The position numbers and the translations under genes were made by a program. From Anaerosporobacter faecicola (GTDB taxonomy: Bacteria > Bacillota > Clostridia > Lachnospirales > Lachnospiraceae), in assembly GCF_012070565.1 (NCBI RefSeq), contig NZ_JAAQRO010000010.1, positions 1-64,000 of the forward strand: a stretch of 64,000 nt of DNA. The letters run 5' to 3'. The notes under the pieces are model-generated. The model ran no database searches, had not been told where the DNA came from, and saw only the letters and a list, made by a program, of their open reading frames with translations. The number at the start of each line of letters is the position of its first letter. The stretch's first letter is position 1. Shown here one piece after another: positions 7,601 through 15,806 of the stretch.

Positions 7601-9490
7601 CTATACTTCTTTAACAGCATGGAAATTACAGCCATCTCTACAAGCACCACACTTAATACATTTGGTCTGGTCAATCTTGAATGGACTCTTAATTTCACCA
7701 GATATTGCTCCAACAGGGCACATTCTTGCACATTTGCTACAACCCTTACATAATTCAGGGTCGATTTGAAGAGAAATCAATGCTTTACATTGTCCAGCTG
7801 GACATTTCTTATCCACAACATGGGCAATATATTCATCTCTAAAGTATTTTAATGTACTGACAACTGGAGATGCAGCTGTCTTACCAAGTCCACACAATGC
7901 TGTAGCAGAAATTGTTTGCGCCAGTTCTTCCAACATATCAATATGTTCTAAGGTACCTCTTCCTTCGACGATATCCGTCAACAGTTCTAACATACGTTTT
8001 GTACCTTCTCTACAAGGAACACATTTACCACAAGATTCATTCTGCGTAAAATTCATAAAGAAACGAGCAACTTCAACCATACAGCTCTTGTCGTTCATAA
8101 CAACAAGTCCACCACTACCGATCATAGCTCCCACTTTCTTAAGAGAGTCGAAATCCAGATTCATATCTAGATGGTCTTCCGTTGCATTGATACATAAACA
8201 TCCACCTGATGGTCCACCAATTTGAACAGCTTTGAAATTACCGCCCTTAACGCCACCACCAATATCGAAGATTACTTCTCGTAATGTCGTTCCCATTGGA
8301 ACTTCAATTAAACCGGTATTCTGTACATTACCAGTTAATGCAAATGCTTTCGTTCCATGGTTATTCTCTGGTCCCATTGTTGCATACCATTTTGCTCCCT
8401 TATTAATAATTGGAGGAACATTACAATATGTCTCAACATTGTTAAGAACAGTTGGTTTTTCAAATAATCCTTTCTCAACTGTACGAGGTGGTTTTACTCT
8501 TGGCATACCACGATTACCTTCAATTGAAGCTGTTAAAGCACTACCTTCCCCACAAACAAAGGCTCCTGCTCCTTGGCTGATACGAAGATCAAAATCAAAA
8601 CCTGAACCTAAGATATTCTCGCCTAATAAACCGTATTCTTCCGCTTGCTCAATGGCTCTTTGCAATCTTGCTACAGCCAATGGATACTCTGCACGAACAT
8701 AGATATAACCATGGGTTGCTTTCGTTGCCACACCGGCAATAATCATTCCTTCAATTACACGATGTGGATCCCCTTCCATCATGCTTCGATCCATGAATGC
8801 ACCTGGGTCTCCTTCATCACCATTACATACAACATATTTTGTTGGTTCTGTCTGACGTAATACTTGTGCCCATTTTCTTCCTGTTGGGAATCCACCGCCC
8901 CCTCTACCACGTAAAGAGGATTCTGTGATTTCATCCACGATTTCTTCGGAAGTCATATCGAATAATGCTTTTGCTAAAGCAGAATATCCACCAACAGCTA
9001 TGTACTCTTTAATTGATTCCGCATTAATGTGTCCACAATGTTCCAATGCAACACGGGTTTGTTGCTTATAAAATGGGATTTCTTCTTGTTTTTGATATGC
9101 GTTTCCATCTTTGTCTTTGTATACAAGACGATCGATTACTTCGTCTGCAAGAATACTCTTCTCTAAGATTTCTTCGCAGTCATCTACTTTAACCTTGATA
9201 TAGAGCCAACCCATTGGTTCAATTCTAAGAAGTGGTCCCATCTCGCAAAAACCATGACAACCACTCTTTTTCAGTCCAATAGATGGTTCATGTGGTTCTT
9301 TTTCCAATCGAACTGAACATTTCAAGCCTTTCGCTTCGATCAATTCCTGCATTCTGGCATATATCTCCAGAGAACCACCAGCAACGCAACCGGTACCAGC
9401 ACAAATCAAGATTTGTTTATATTGGCTATTTAATGCCTGTTTGTATTCCTGGCGTCTTGCTTCCAATTCTTCTCGCGTACTAATTTTCAT
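7601..9490 (-). CDS. hydB: Hydrogenase diaphorase subunit (HydB/HndC, NuoF-like)
   Basis: The FMN and NAD(H)-binding subunit, 629 residues. Domain order: N-terminal thioredoxin-like [2Fe-2S] domain (Cys in CAGTGC and in SGCHGFCEMG), NuoF core with glycine-rich NADH/FMN-binding segments (RGRGGGGFPTGRKW and CNGDEGDPGAFMDR), SLBB domain, a [4Fe-4S] site (ESCGKCVPCREG), and a C-terminal bacterial ferredoxin with two CX2CX2CX3CP motifs. The ATG at 9490 overlaps the end of hydC by 11 bases, with GGAGG upstream inside hydC, so the two are translationally coupled. The extra C-terminal ferredoxin is typical of bifurcating HydB, compared with respiratory NuoF. Confidence 0.95.
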   Translation of the reverse strand: MKISTREELEARRQEYKQALNSQYKQILICAGTGCVAGGSLEIYARMQELIEAKGLKCSVRLEKEPHEPSIGLKKSGCHGFCEMGPLLRIEPMGWLYIKVKVDDCEEILEKSILADEVIDRLVYKDKDGNAYQKQEEIPFYKQQTRVALEHCGHINAESIKEYIAVGGYSALAKALFDMTSEEIVDEITESSLRGRGGGGFPTGRKWAQVLRQTEPTKYVVCNGDEGDPGAFMDRSMMEGDPHRVIEGMIIAGVATKATHGYIYVRAEYPLAVARLQRAIEQAEEYGLLGENILGSGFDFDLRISQGAGAFVCGEGSALTASIEGNRGMPRVKPPRTVEKGLFEKPTVLNNVETYCNVPPIINKGAKWYATMGPENNHGTKAFALTGNVQNTGLIEVPMGTTLREVIFDIGGGVKGGNFKAVQIGGPSGGCLCINATEDHLDMNLDFDSLKKVGAMIGSGGLVVMNDKSCMVEVARFFMNFTQNESCGKCVPCREGTKRMLELLTDIVEGRGTLEHIDMLEELAQTISATALCGLGKTAASPVVSTLKYFRDEYIAHVVDKKCPAGQCKALISLQIDPELCKGCSKCARMCPVGAISGEIKSPFKIDQTKCIKCGACRDGCNFHAVKEV

Positions 9491-9968
9491 TTGCGGCTTC
9501 CTCCTTCAACTGCTTGATCAAATCTGCTGCTTTTTTTGTTGTCATTGCCGCATGTACGACGTCATTCACGGTACATACAGGTGCTAGTCCACACGCTCCT
9601 AGACAAGAAACGGTTTCTACTGTGAACAGCATATCGTCTGTCGTTGGTTTCTTTTCACTAACACCTAATTGTTTACGAAACTCCTCTAAAATTGGTATAG
9701 ATCCTCGAACGTGACATGCTGTTCCATCACAGCATTTAATAACGTATTTACCTTTAGGTTCCAATGAGAAATTCTCATAAAATGTTGCTACCCCATAAAC
9801 TTTCGCTTCACTAAGCTTTAAACCTTTGGCTATGTAGCATAATGCATCTTCAGGTAAGTATCTATATTCTTTTTGTACTTCCTGTAAAATAGCAATTACT
9901 GCTGTCTGCTGATACTCGTGAGACTGCATGATTGCATCCATTTTGTTCATTTCGTCTTGCGTTAACAT
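9480..9968 (-). CDS. hydC: Hydrogenase [2Fe-2S] subunit (HydC/HndA, NuoE-like)
   Basis: The 24-kDa-type subunit, 162 residues, passing electrons between the diaphorase and the hydrogenase. An N-terminal helical bundle is followed by a thioredoxin-like fold with [2Fe-2S] ligands CX4C (CDGTAC) and CX3C (CLGAC). I place the start at the ATG at 9968, six bases after AAAGGGG; the frame is also open from an ATG at 9986, which would make this ribosome site coding. It is the first gene of the four-gene hydrogenase operon, preceded by about 400 bases of AT-rich DNA that probably contain the promoter. Confidence 0.94.
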   Translation of the reverse strand: MLTQDEMNKMDAIMQSHEYQQTAVIAILQEVQKEYRYLPEDALCYIAKGLKLSEAKVYGVATFYENFSLEPKGKYVIKCCDGTACHVRGSIPILEEFRKQLGVSEKKPTTDDMLFTVETVSCLGACGLAPVCTVNDVVHAAMTTKKAADLIKQLKEEAANEN

Positions 9969-10360
9969 GGTAAGCCCCTTTCTCATGTCTTTGATATTTT
10001 TTTATCATTTATATGTTATCACTATACAATTTATTAATCAAGATATTTCGTTGGTTTTATTGTACATATTTTGTCGTTTTATCATATCATTGATAGACAG
10101 ATTTACCACTCCCCATTCCATATATTGTTTTTATCGTTCATATTATATATGCAATTAGCATTATTAACACAGATGTTTATTTTATCATAACTGTCCACGT
10201 ATCAGTATTTACTAGGATTACATTATAACTTATGACAACCAAACTGCTTTTTCAATTTTTCACAAATAAAAGAAAACTAAATATTTCTAATCTTAATTCT
10301 TTTATGGAATATATTTCGCAAATTGTCAAACAAATAAATTTTTCATAAATTTATTTGATA
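9969..10360. other. AT-rich region upstream of hydC
   Basis: About 390 bases without a gene. It should hold the hydrogenase promoter, but I could not single out one convincing -35/-10 pair. No Rex-type TTGTTAANNNNTTAACAA operator is visible. The one clear structure is the palindrome at 10331-10357, listed separately. Confidence 0.4.
10331..10357. repeat. Perfect inverted repeat between scpB and hydC
   Basis: The arms CAAATAAATTT (10331-10341) and AAATTTATTTG (10347-10357) are perfect 11-base inverted copies around a TTCAT spacer. On the minus strand this follows the T-tract of the scpB terminator and lies about 360 bases before hydC. It could be an operator, or a second hairpin backing up the terminator. 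Confidence 0.5.
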
Positions 10361-10427
10361 ATAAAAAAAATCCTGTACAAGTCATGCGTTCATTCTCTTT
10401 CATTCGAATCTGCATACTTGTATAGGA
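10361..10427 (-). terminator. Terminator after scpB
   Basis: The arms TCCTGTACAAGT (10371-10382) and ACTTGTATAGGA (10416-10427) form a 12-bp stem with one G-U pair. On the minus strand a run of eight T follows (complement of 10363-10370). It closes the scpA-scpB operon. Confidence 0.85.
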
Positions 10428-10509
10428 CTATATTCCTTGTTTATTTTATAACAAGCTTTACTTTCATTCTTTGATCGATAACCAAAACGGTTATAAAGTA
10501 TTTTAGGTG

Positions 10510-11079
10510 CTATACATCCAACTGTAATTGTACCTCTTCTTCCGCTTCCTGCTTGAAGTCTTCTACTACTTCTGGATTAATCACAGGTAGATCTTCCAAT
10601 GATGTAATACCAAAGCTTCTTAGGAACTCTTCTGTTGTACCTACTAAAATTGGACGTCCTGGAGCATCTAATCGACCAACTTCACAAACCAAATTATATT
10701 CGATCAACTTATTAATTGCATGATCTGTCTTTACTCCACGAATCTGCTCAATCTCTAATTTCGTAATCGGCTGTTTATAGGCAATAATCGATAAGGTTTC
10801 CAATAGTACATCCGTTAATACATGTTTTTTCGGAATATGCGTCAACTTGATAATCGTTTCGTACGTAGAAACCTTCGTACACATCTGAAAGGAATTATCC
10901 AGTTCAATAATCTGAATTCCCCGGTCTTCTGCATCGTATTTGTCCATCATATTGCGGATAACCTTACGAACGGTTGCTTCATCATGACCGACTGCTACTG
11001 CAATTCGATCAAGTTCTACTGCTTCTCCCATTGTAAATAAAATTGCTTCAATCGTCGCTTCTAATTTACTTATCTCCAT
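10510..11079 (-). CDS. scpB: Segregation and condensation protein B
   Basis: The winged-helix kleisin-interacting subunit of the bacterial SMC-ScpAB condensin, needed for chromosome compaction and segregation. It has 189 residues with two winged-helix domains. The family motif is visible in the middle (ETLSIIAYKQPITKLEIEQIRG), followed by VGRLDAPGRP and the FLRSFGITSLEDLP tail. The start at 11079 lies inside the last codons of scpA, a 14-base overlap, and the frame upstream of it is only scpA read out of phase. SMC itself is encoded at 30.5-34.0 kb. Confidence 0.95.
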   Translation of the reverse strand: MEISKLEATIEAILFTMGEAVELDRIAVAVGHDEATVRKVIRNMMDKYDAEDRGIQIIELDNSFQMCTKVSTYETIIKLTHIPKKHVLTDVLLETLSIIAYKQPITKLEIEQIRGVKTDHAINKLIEYNLVCEVGRLDAPGRPILVGTTEEFLRSFGITSLEDLPVINPEVVEDFKQEAEEEVQLQLDV

Positions 11080-11857
11080 CTTCCTTACTCTCCAACTTCG
11101 TTTCCATATTCTGCGAACCAGTGTATTCAATCTCGATGTCTTCAAATACATCTTCCTGAAAGATATGAATTTTCCCCACTTTCATTAATTCCAATATACC
11201 AAGGAAGGTAACGATTATCTCCATCTTCGACTGGGCATGTTCTAACATTTTACGAAAACTAAATTTTTTATGTTCTTTTGCATACCGTTCGATATCAACC
11301 ATCTTGTCACCAAGCGTAATTTCTTCTTTCTCTATCTTTCCGAAATTACTTCGAATCGGGTCAATCTTCTCTTCTTGTCTACGTAAGACAGAATCAAAGA
11401 TCTCATGCAGTTTTGCGAGGGTTAAGTCTCCCAGTATATCTTCTATACGGACCTCTTCTTTGTATGACGCTATTTCTTTTGGAATCGTCGCATCCTTAAA
11501 TAAGACTTTTTCTGCATCTACCTGCTTGTCCTTAAGTTCAACGGAGATATAACGAAACATCTTATATTCCAACAGCCGTTCAACAAGTTCTTGTCTTGGA
11601 TCAATCTCTTCTTCATCTTCATTCTTTTCTTTTGGTAAAAGCATCTTTGCCTTAATATTCACTAAGGTGGCAGCCATTACTAGAAATTCACTCATTACAT
11701 CCAGGTCTTTTGTCTCCATTGCCTGAATATACTCCATATATTGCCTTGTAATCTCTACGATTGGTATATCGTATATATTAACCTTATTCTTGTCAATCAA
11801 ATGAAGAAGTAAATCAAGTGGACCTTCGAATGCTTCTAACTTAACGGGTATCCCCAT
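11066..11857 (-). CDS. scpA: Segregation and condensation protein A (kleisin)
   Basis: The kleisin subunit that bridges the SMC head and neck and binds ScpB. The family hallmark starts at once (VKLEAFEGPLDLLLHLI), followed by VEITRQYMEYI, the MLLP linker, an acidic central region and a C-terminal winged helix. It is 263 residues from the ATG at 11857. The longer open frame, from 11920, adds a basic stretch not found in ScpA. Downstream scpB overlaps by 14 bases. Upstream is a degenerate site-2 protease homologue, a neighbour position where Clostridia often carry an active one. Confidence 0.95.
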   Translation of the reverse strand: MGIPVKLEAFEGPLDLLLHLIDKNKVNIYDIPIVEITRQYMEYIQAMETKDLDVMSEFLVMAATLVNIKAKMLLPKEKNEDEEEIDPRQELVERLLEYKMFRYISVELKDKQVDAEKVLFKDATIPKEIASYKEEVRIEDILGDLTLAKLHEIFDSVLRRQEEKIDPIRSNFGKIEKEEITLGDKMVDIERYAKEHKKFSFRKMLEHAQSKMEIIVTFLGILELMKVGKIHIFQEDVFEDIEIEYTGSQNMETKLESKEDGDK

Positions 11858-11934
11858 GTTTACACCATCTTTCTTATGTTTTCCTGCAAAGCCTTTCCTA
11901 TATTTTCTTTGCCTCCACAATACCCATATTCACT

Positions 11935-12585
11935 CTATATAATAACAAGCAGCGTTTCCATTACCAAACTGCTGATTGTGGAAATTACACCTACCAACAC
12001 AGTAAATAAAAGAATCATCTTTATATAATGGTCATTCTTAATGATTGAAAAGTATTTACTTGGCGAATATCCCGCAATTAAAAGACCAATATCAAAAGTA
12101 GACACTGGAATCAGATTAACCAAAAGCATATTCATACTGATATATGCCATAAAATAAAAAAAGTAAAATGGGATTACGATCGTACATACCTCATGTACAC
12201 TTGTTAATTGGTTTACATCAACATTAACATTGGTATATCGTAGGCGCAAAATAAAAAGATTTAAGACCACAAGAAATAGTAACGTAGCAAATCCACTTAT
12301 ACCCGCAATTTTATTGGTTTTCCGATCTTTCATTCGATACATATAAGGTTTGGAAAAGCCCGAATACGTTGTCATACATAGCAACAATCCAATGGGATCA
12401 ATGTATTTCCACAGTTTCCCGATTTCTTTTCGAGTACGTCTTATCCTTTGTTGATAACCTGGTTGTTCTCTCCATTCTGGGCAGCTTCTTACGTAATATA
12501 TGATTGATTTGGGTAATTCATGTAAGATCATGACCACAATCCCCGCAATCATTGCTGCTCCTACACTAAGTAACGCCTCTCTCAT
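11935..12585 (-). CDS. Site-2 protease-like membrane protein with degenerate active site
   Basis: A 216-residue protein with about four to five membrane segments (roughly 5-26, 97-118, 133-160, 190-214). The first helix carries HELPK where M50 site-2 proteases have HExxH, so the second zinc-binding His is missing. A later NLIPVSTFDIG corresponds to the NxxPxPxLDGG motif, with the Asp kept and a glycine lost. I therefore read it as an M50 relative that is probably not a peptidase. Start 12585 has GGAGG 5 bases upstream; the TTG at 12597 would include that site. It lies between a phosphoesterase gene and scpA. Function unknown. Confidence 0.6.
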   Translation of the reverse strand: MREALLSVGAAMIAGIVVMILHELPKSIIYYVRSCPEWREQPGYQQRIRRTRKEIGKLWKYIDPIGLLLCMTTYSGFSKPYMYRMKDRKTNKIAGISGFATLLFLVVLNLFILRLRYTNVNVDVNQLTSVHEVCTIVIPFYFFYFMAYISMNMLLVNLIPVSTFDIGLLIAGYSPSKYFSIIKNDHYIKMILLFTVLVGVISTISSLVMETLLVII

Positions 12586-12656
12586 CGCAACCTCCAAGTT
12601 GTTATTTTAGTTACACATTATCCATTATAGTAAGAGAACGTGGTTTACGCAATATC

Positions 12657-13526
12657 CTAATTCTCTTTTTTCCACGTAAATACCATCATCTCTGGGCGAT
12701 TAAAGATTCTCACCTTAAGTGTATGCACCCCTAGTCCTCTCGATAAAAGCATTGTTGCATGATCCTGTTCAAAACGACCACTATCAAATTTGGGGAACAG
12801 AATATACTGGGGAGATATAACGCCACCCAAGAAAGGCAATCGCATGATTCCTCCATGAACATGACCAGACAAAACCAAATCCGCTCCCCATTTTGCATAT
12901 TCTTCAAAGTACATTGGATTGTGTGCAAGCAATACTGTATAGGTATCTGGATCACACGTTCCAATGCACTCTTTTATATACTCCTGTGTCATCTTTGGTC
13001 GGCTTAATTTATTATAATACTCCAACCCAATCTCCAATCCCGTCACTACGATGGAATCATTCTTTCTTTTCAACTCAACCGAATCATTATGCACAAAATG
13101 TATCCCATACGCCTTCAATATGTCATGATATTCTTTATAGATGGAATCTTTTGTTTCCTCCATCTCTGCCAACTTTTGCTCATGATTGCCATTCACGTAA
13201 TAGATGGCATATTCTTCACTTAACGATTCTAAAAAATTTAATGTATCATAGAAATCTGCCTTTTTATGACCAATAAGCATGTCACCTGCTACCATTATAT
13301 AGTCCGGATGTTCCTGTTCTATTCTACGAATTAGATTTTCATTGTTCTTGCCAAAGGTATTATTATGCAGATCCGTTAAGAATATAACTTTCACATGATC
13401 AAAAGCCTCTGGTATCTTATCCGAGTGAATCACATATTTTGAGACAGTCAAATGATGATTTTCTCTATGCATTAGGAATACAAATAGGATTAATAAACAA
13501 CCAATTCCAATACCCAATTCTACCAT
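12657..13526 (-). CDS. Membrane-anchored metallophosphoesterase
   Basis: A calcineurin-like phosphoesterase of 289 residues with one N-terminal membrane helix (about 2-19). Metal-binding motifs in order: DLHNN (about 51-55), GDM, NGNHE, the late histidine in LLAHNP, and GHVHGG. This is the YkuE/YaeI-like subgroup, whose members act on phospholipids or other phosphoesters at the membrane; the substrate here is not known. It sits 57 bases downstream of the D-Ala-D-Ala carboxypeptidase gene and upstream of the degenerate site-2 protease, probably in one transcript. Confidence 0.85.
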   Translation of the reverse strand: MVELGIGIGCLLILFVFLMHRENHHLTVSKYVIHSDKIPEAFDHVKVIFLTDLHNNTFGKNNENLIRRIEQEHPDYIMVAGDMLIGHKKADFYDTLNFLESLSEEYAIYYVNGNHEQKLAEMEETKDSIYKEYHDILKAYGIHFVHNDSVELKRKNDSIVVTGLEIGLEYYNKLSRPKMTQEYIKECIGTCDPDTYTVLLAHNPMYFEEYAKWGADLVLSGHVHGGIMRLPFLGGVISPQYILFPKFDSGRFEQDHATMLLSRGLGVHTLKVRIFNRPEMMVFTWKKEN

Positions 13527-13583
13527 TGCAAAACCTCCCTACTATTACACATTTGACTCCTAATGCTACATTATATCATGTTA

Positions 13584-14963
13584 TCACTTACTTGATAAGA
13601 AAAACTTCTGAAGAACCTTAGTAAAATAGTCTTTAAATTTTGCTTCTTTCACCTGTTTAGCGGCTACGATCTCAACCGAACCAATCTTCTTATCTCCATA
13701 TCGATATGTGATTTCACCAATTGTGCATCCTTCTTCAATTGGCGCTTTTACTTCCTCCGCAAGTGTAACTTCTCGCTTAATCTCATCAGGATTCGTATTC
13801 GTCAAACACAAATAATGAAATTCTCCATTTACTTTCCCTTCCACCGTTTCTTCTAATCCTCTTTTAACAGGAACAGCTGGTAGTACAAGATCTTTGTGAT
13901 TATCTACATACAAACTACAATTTGCAAATCCATAATCCAATAATTTCCCCGCCTCAACAAACCGTTGTAATGGGTTTGGATTGCCCATAACGACTGCAAT
14001 CATATCCATACCATTTCGATTTGCAGATGCAGATAAACAATACTTCGCTTTACCTGTAGAACCCGTTTTTAGACCTGTAATTCCTTTATATGTACGCACT
14101 AATTTATTTGTATTAGTAAGTCCGAATTCACTTGACCCTTTTTTAGTTACGTGGGTAATCGTATCCATCCATATTGTTGAATATTTACTAATCTCTGGGT
14201 GTTTGATAATCAATTCTCTAGACATTAAAGCAACATCGAGTGCACTGGAGTAATGTCCATCTACGTCCAAACCACAGCAGTTCACAAATTTCGTATGCTT
14301 CATACCCAGCTCTTCTGCTTTTTGATTCATTCTATTTACGAACTCTTCCTCTGAACCTGCCACATGCTCTGCCATAGCAACACATGCATCATTGGCACTT
14401 GCAATACTGATACATTTGATCATATCATTCACCGTCTGTGTTTCAAAAGGTTCTAGATAAACCTGTGATCCTCCCATAGAGGCTGCATGTTCACTAACAC
14501 TAACGGGATCTTCTAATTTGATCTTACCAGAATCAATTGCTTCAAATATTAAAATCAGTGTCATGATCTTTGTTATGCTTGCCGGTTCAACTTCTTTATC
14601 CATTTCTTTTGCATATAAGATGGCTCCGGTTGAAGCTTCCATAAGTACGCAACTAGATGATTCTAATTCAAAGCCAACATTTAACTGCATGTTCTCTTGT
14701 GTAACTGCTTCTTTTTGTGTATCTGTCTTGTCGCTTTGCTCATTTTGTTCATTTTCTTGTTCGTTTTTCTGATTTTGTTCCGTTTTCTTTTCCTTTTTTT
14801 CTGTATTTTCTTGTGTATTTACTTGTGTATTTTCTTGTGATAATAAAGTGTTTCCAAAACTTGTTTGCTGCAATGGTATGCTTTTTGCAAATACCGTATT
14901 AGTAGCTACCATTATAAAGAAAACTAGGAACGATATCCATTGATACGCTTTCTTCTTACTCAT
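13584..14963 (-). CDS. D-alanyl-D-alanine carboxypeptidase (PBP5/DacF family)
   Basis: A low-molecular-weight penicillin-binding protein that trims the terminal D-Ala from peptidoglycan stem peptides; exported and probably membrane-attached. A signal peptide covers about 1-27. A 50-residue Gln/Asn/Glu/Lys-rich spacer (about 43-92) precedes the S11 catalytic domain. Active-site motifs: S129-x-x-K132 (SITK), S189-x-N191 (SAN) and K299-T-G301. A PBP5 C-terminal domain follows, ending in an amphipathic helix (about 435-459). The low-complexity spacer is unusual in length. Its position near scpAB is typical for dacF-like genes of sporeformers. The start is backed by AGAGGGAAAA just before the ATG. 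Confidence 0.93.
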   Translation of the reverse strand: MSKKKAYQWISFLVFFIMVATNTVFAKSIPLQQTSFGNTLLSQENTQVNTQENTEKKEKKTEQNQKNEQENEQNEQSDKTDTQKEAVTQENMQLNVGFELESSSCVLMEASTGAILYAKEMDKEVEPASITKIMTLILIFEAIDSGKIKLEDPVSVSEHAASMGGSQVYLEPFETQTVNDMIKCISIASANDACVAMAEHVAGSEEEFVNRMNQKAEELGMKHTKFVNCCGLDVDGHYSSALDVALMSRELIIKHPEISKYSTIWMDTITHVTKKGSSEFGLTNTNKLVRTYKGITGLKTGSTGKAKYCLSASANRNGMDMIAVVMGNPNPLQRFVEAGKLLDYGFANCSLYVDNHKDLVLPAVPVKRGLEETVEGKVNGEFHYLCLTNTNPDEIKREVTLAEEVKAPIEEGCTIGEITYRYGDKKIGSVEIVAAKQVKEAKFKDYFTKVLQKFFLSSK

Positions 14964-15030
14964 TTTTCCCTCTTCTACGATTTGTAGGTATTACTATATT
15001 TTAATCAGCTTATCTTAGAAATATGACTAA

Positions 15031-15579
15031 TTAGGAGATAACTTTTACCCTACATACAAGTTTCTTTCCATAAATGTTTGCAATAATATTGACACGCCCC
15101 TTTTTTTTCGCTACTAATTTTCCATTCTTACTTACTGAAACTATACTCGTATTGTCTGAACTCCAACGAGCCTTATGAAATAAGCCATCTCCGTATATTC
15201 TTAATTGAAACGATTCTCCCTCTTCCATCGTAAGTTTTTTCTTTGAAAGGGCAATCACTCGAACTTTACAGCGAAATGTTTTCTTTCCCACCTTGGCGGT
15301 AATATAAGCAATGCCCGTTTTCTTGGCAAATACTTTCCCATTCAGATTTACATAAGCAACCTTAAAATCACTAGTATGATAAGAGACTCTCTTATTGATT
15401 GCATACACCCTTAAGCGGTCCGTTTCTCCACTTTCAAGTACAAGATTCTCCTTATTCAAATGCATAGAAAATGGTAAACGAGGCATTATCATATAATAAA
15501 GTGAGGTTTTTTTATATAGAAAATTTCCAACAACCAACAAAACGAGTAAACCGATTATCACTTTTAATCCATTTCTCAT
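15031..15579 (-). CDS. Membrane-anchored protein with two bacterial Ig-like (BIG2) domains
   Basis: 182 residues: an N-terminal membrane helix (about 5-22), then two tandem Ig-like repeats (about 42-108 and 112-182). Each ends in the BIG2 pattern, where a Gly-Lys-Val/Leu-x-Ala-Lys-Lys turn (NGKVFAKKTG and NGKLVAKKKG) is followed by a beta-strand and a closing Cys-containing strand (TFRCKVRVI and LVCRVKVIS). BIG2 domains occur in surface adhesins and wall-binding proteins. With only two domains and no enzymatic module, an anchoring or scaffolding role is the most that can be said. It is the first gene of the run leading to scpB, 67 bases before the carboxypeptidase. Confidence 0.75.
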   Translation of the reverse strand: MRNGLKVIIGLLVLLVVGNFLYKKTSLYYMIMPRLPFSMHLNKENLVLESGETDRLRVYAINKRVSYHTSDFKVAYVNLNGKVFAKKTGIAYITAKVGKKTFRCKVRVIALSKKKLTMEEGESFQLRIYGDGLFHKARWSSDNTSIVSVSKNGKLVAKKKGRVNIIANIYGKKLVCRVKVIS

Positions 15580-15658
15580 ACCTTTTTCCCGTCTTTCCTA
15601 TTTTTTAGATTTTTACTGATACGTTTTGCACAGTATTTTGATTAATTATGCGAAACCC

Positions 15659-15687
15659 TTGACATTAATTTCTATTCCTTTTAAAAT
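15659..15687 (+). promoter_or_regulatory. Sigma-A promoter of the Na+/Ca2+ antiporter gene
   Basis: TTGACA (15659-15664), a 17-base spacer and TAAAAT (15682-15687). Transcription would begin near 15693, only about 8 bases before the structured leader. Confidence 0.85.
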
Positions 15688-15700
15688 GAAATTTGACTTT

Positions 15701-15775
15701 CCTATATATGATGCATACGTTTGTCAGGCGATAGCCTAGTAGAGTAATATACTACTGGTTCATGCATCATATAGG
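15701..15775 (+). ncRNA. Structured leader RNA of the Na+/Ca2+ antiporter gene, candidate riboswitch
   Basis: The leader folds as a three-way junction. P1 pairs CCTATAT(AT)GATGCAT (15701-15716) with ATGCATCATATAGG (15762-15775): 14 bp with a two-base bulge. P2 is AGGC-GATA-GCCT (15726-15737). P3 pairs AGTAG (15738-15742) with CTACT (15752-15756). Single-stranded joints ACGTTTGTC and GGTTC close the junction. It sits at the very 5' end of the transcript, about 30 bases before the start codon, upstream of an ion antiporter. I do not recognise a known class; by eye it lacks the yybP-ykoY (Mn2+) core. A ligand is inference. Confidence 0.55.
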
Positions 15776-15806
15776 TATCCAAAATACATTAGAAAAGGTG
15801 GAAATT

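Noticed and set aside
8232-8702. 156-residue open frame on the plus strand opposite hydB
   Set aside because: A shadow of the well-supported hydB gene: no ribosome site, Pro/Ser-rich translation from antisense codons, no recognisable content.
10000-10500. Rex (redox) operator upstream of hydC
   Set aside because: No TTGTTAA/TTAACAA pair with four-base spacing; the palindrome at 10331 has different arms and spacing.
15693-15806. Assignment of the antiporter leader to the yybP-ykoY manganese riboswitch
   Set aside because: The characteristic conserved loops of that class are not visible, and the junction is formed by different stems; left as unclassified.
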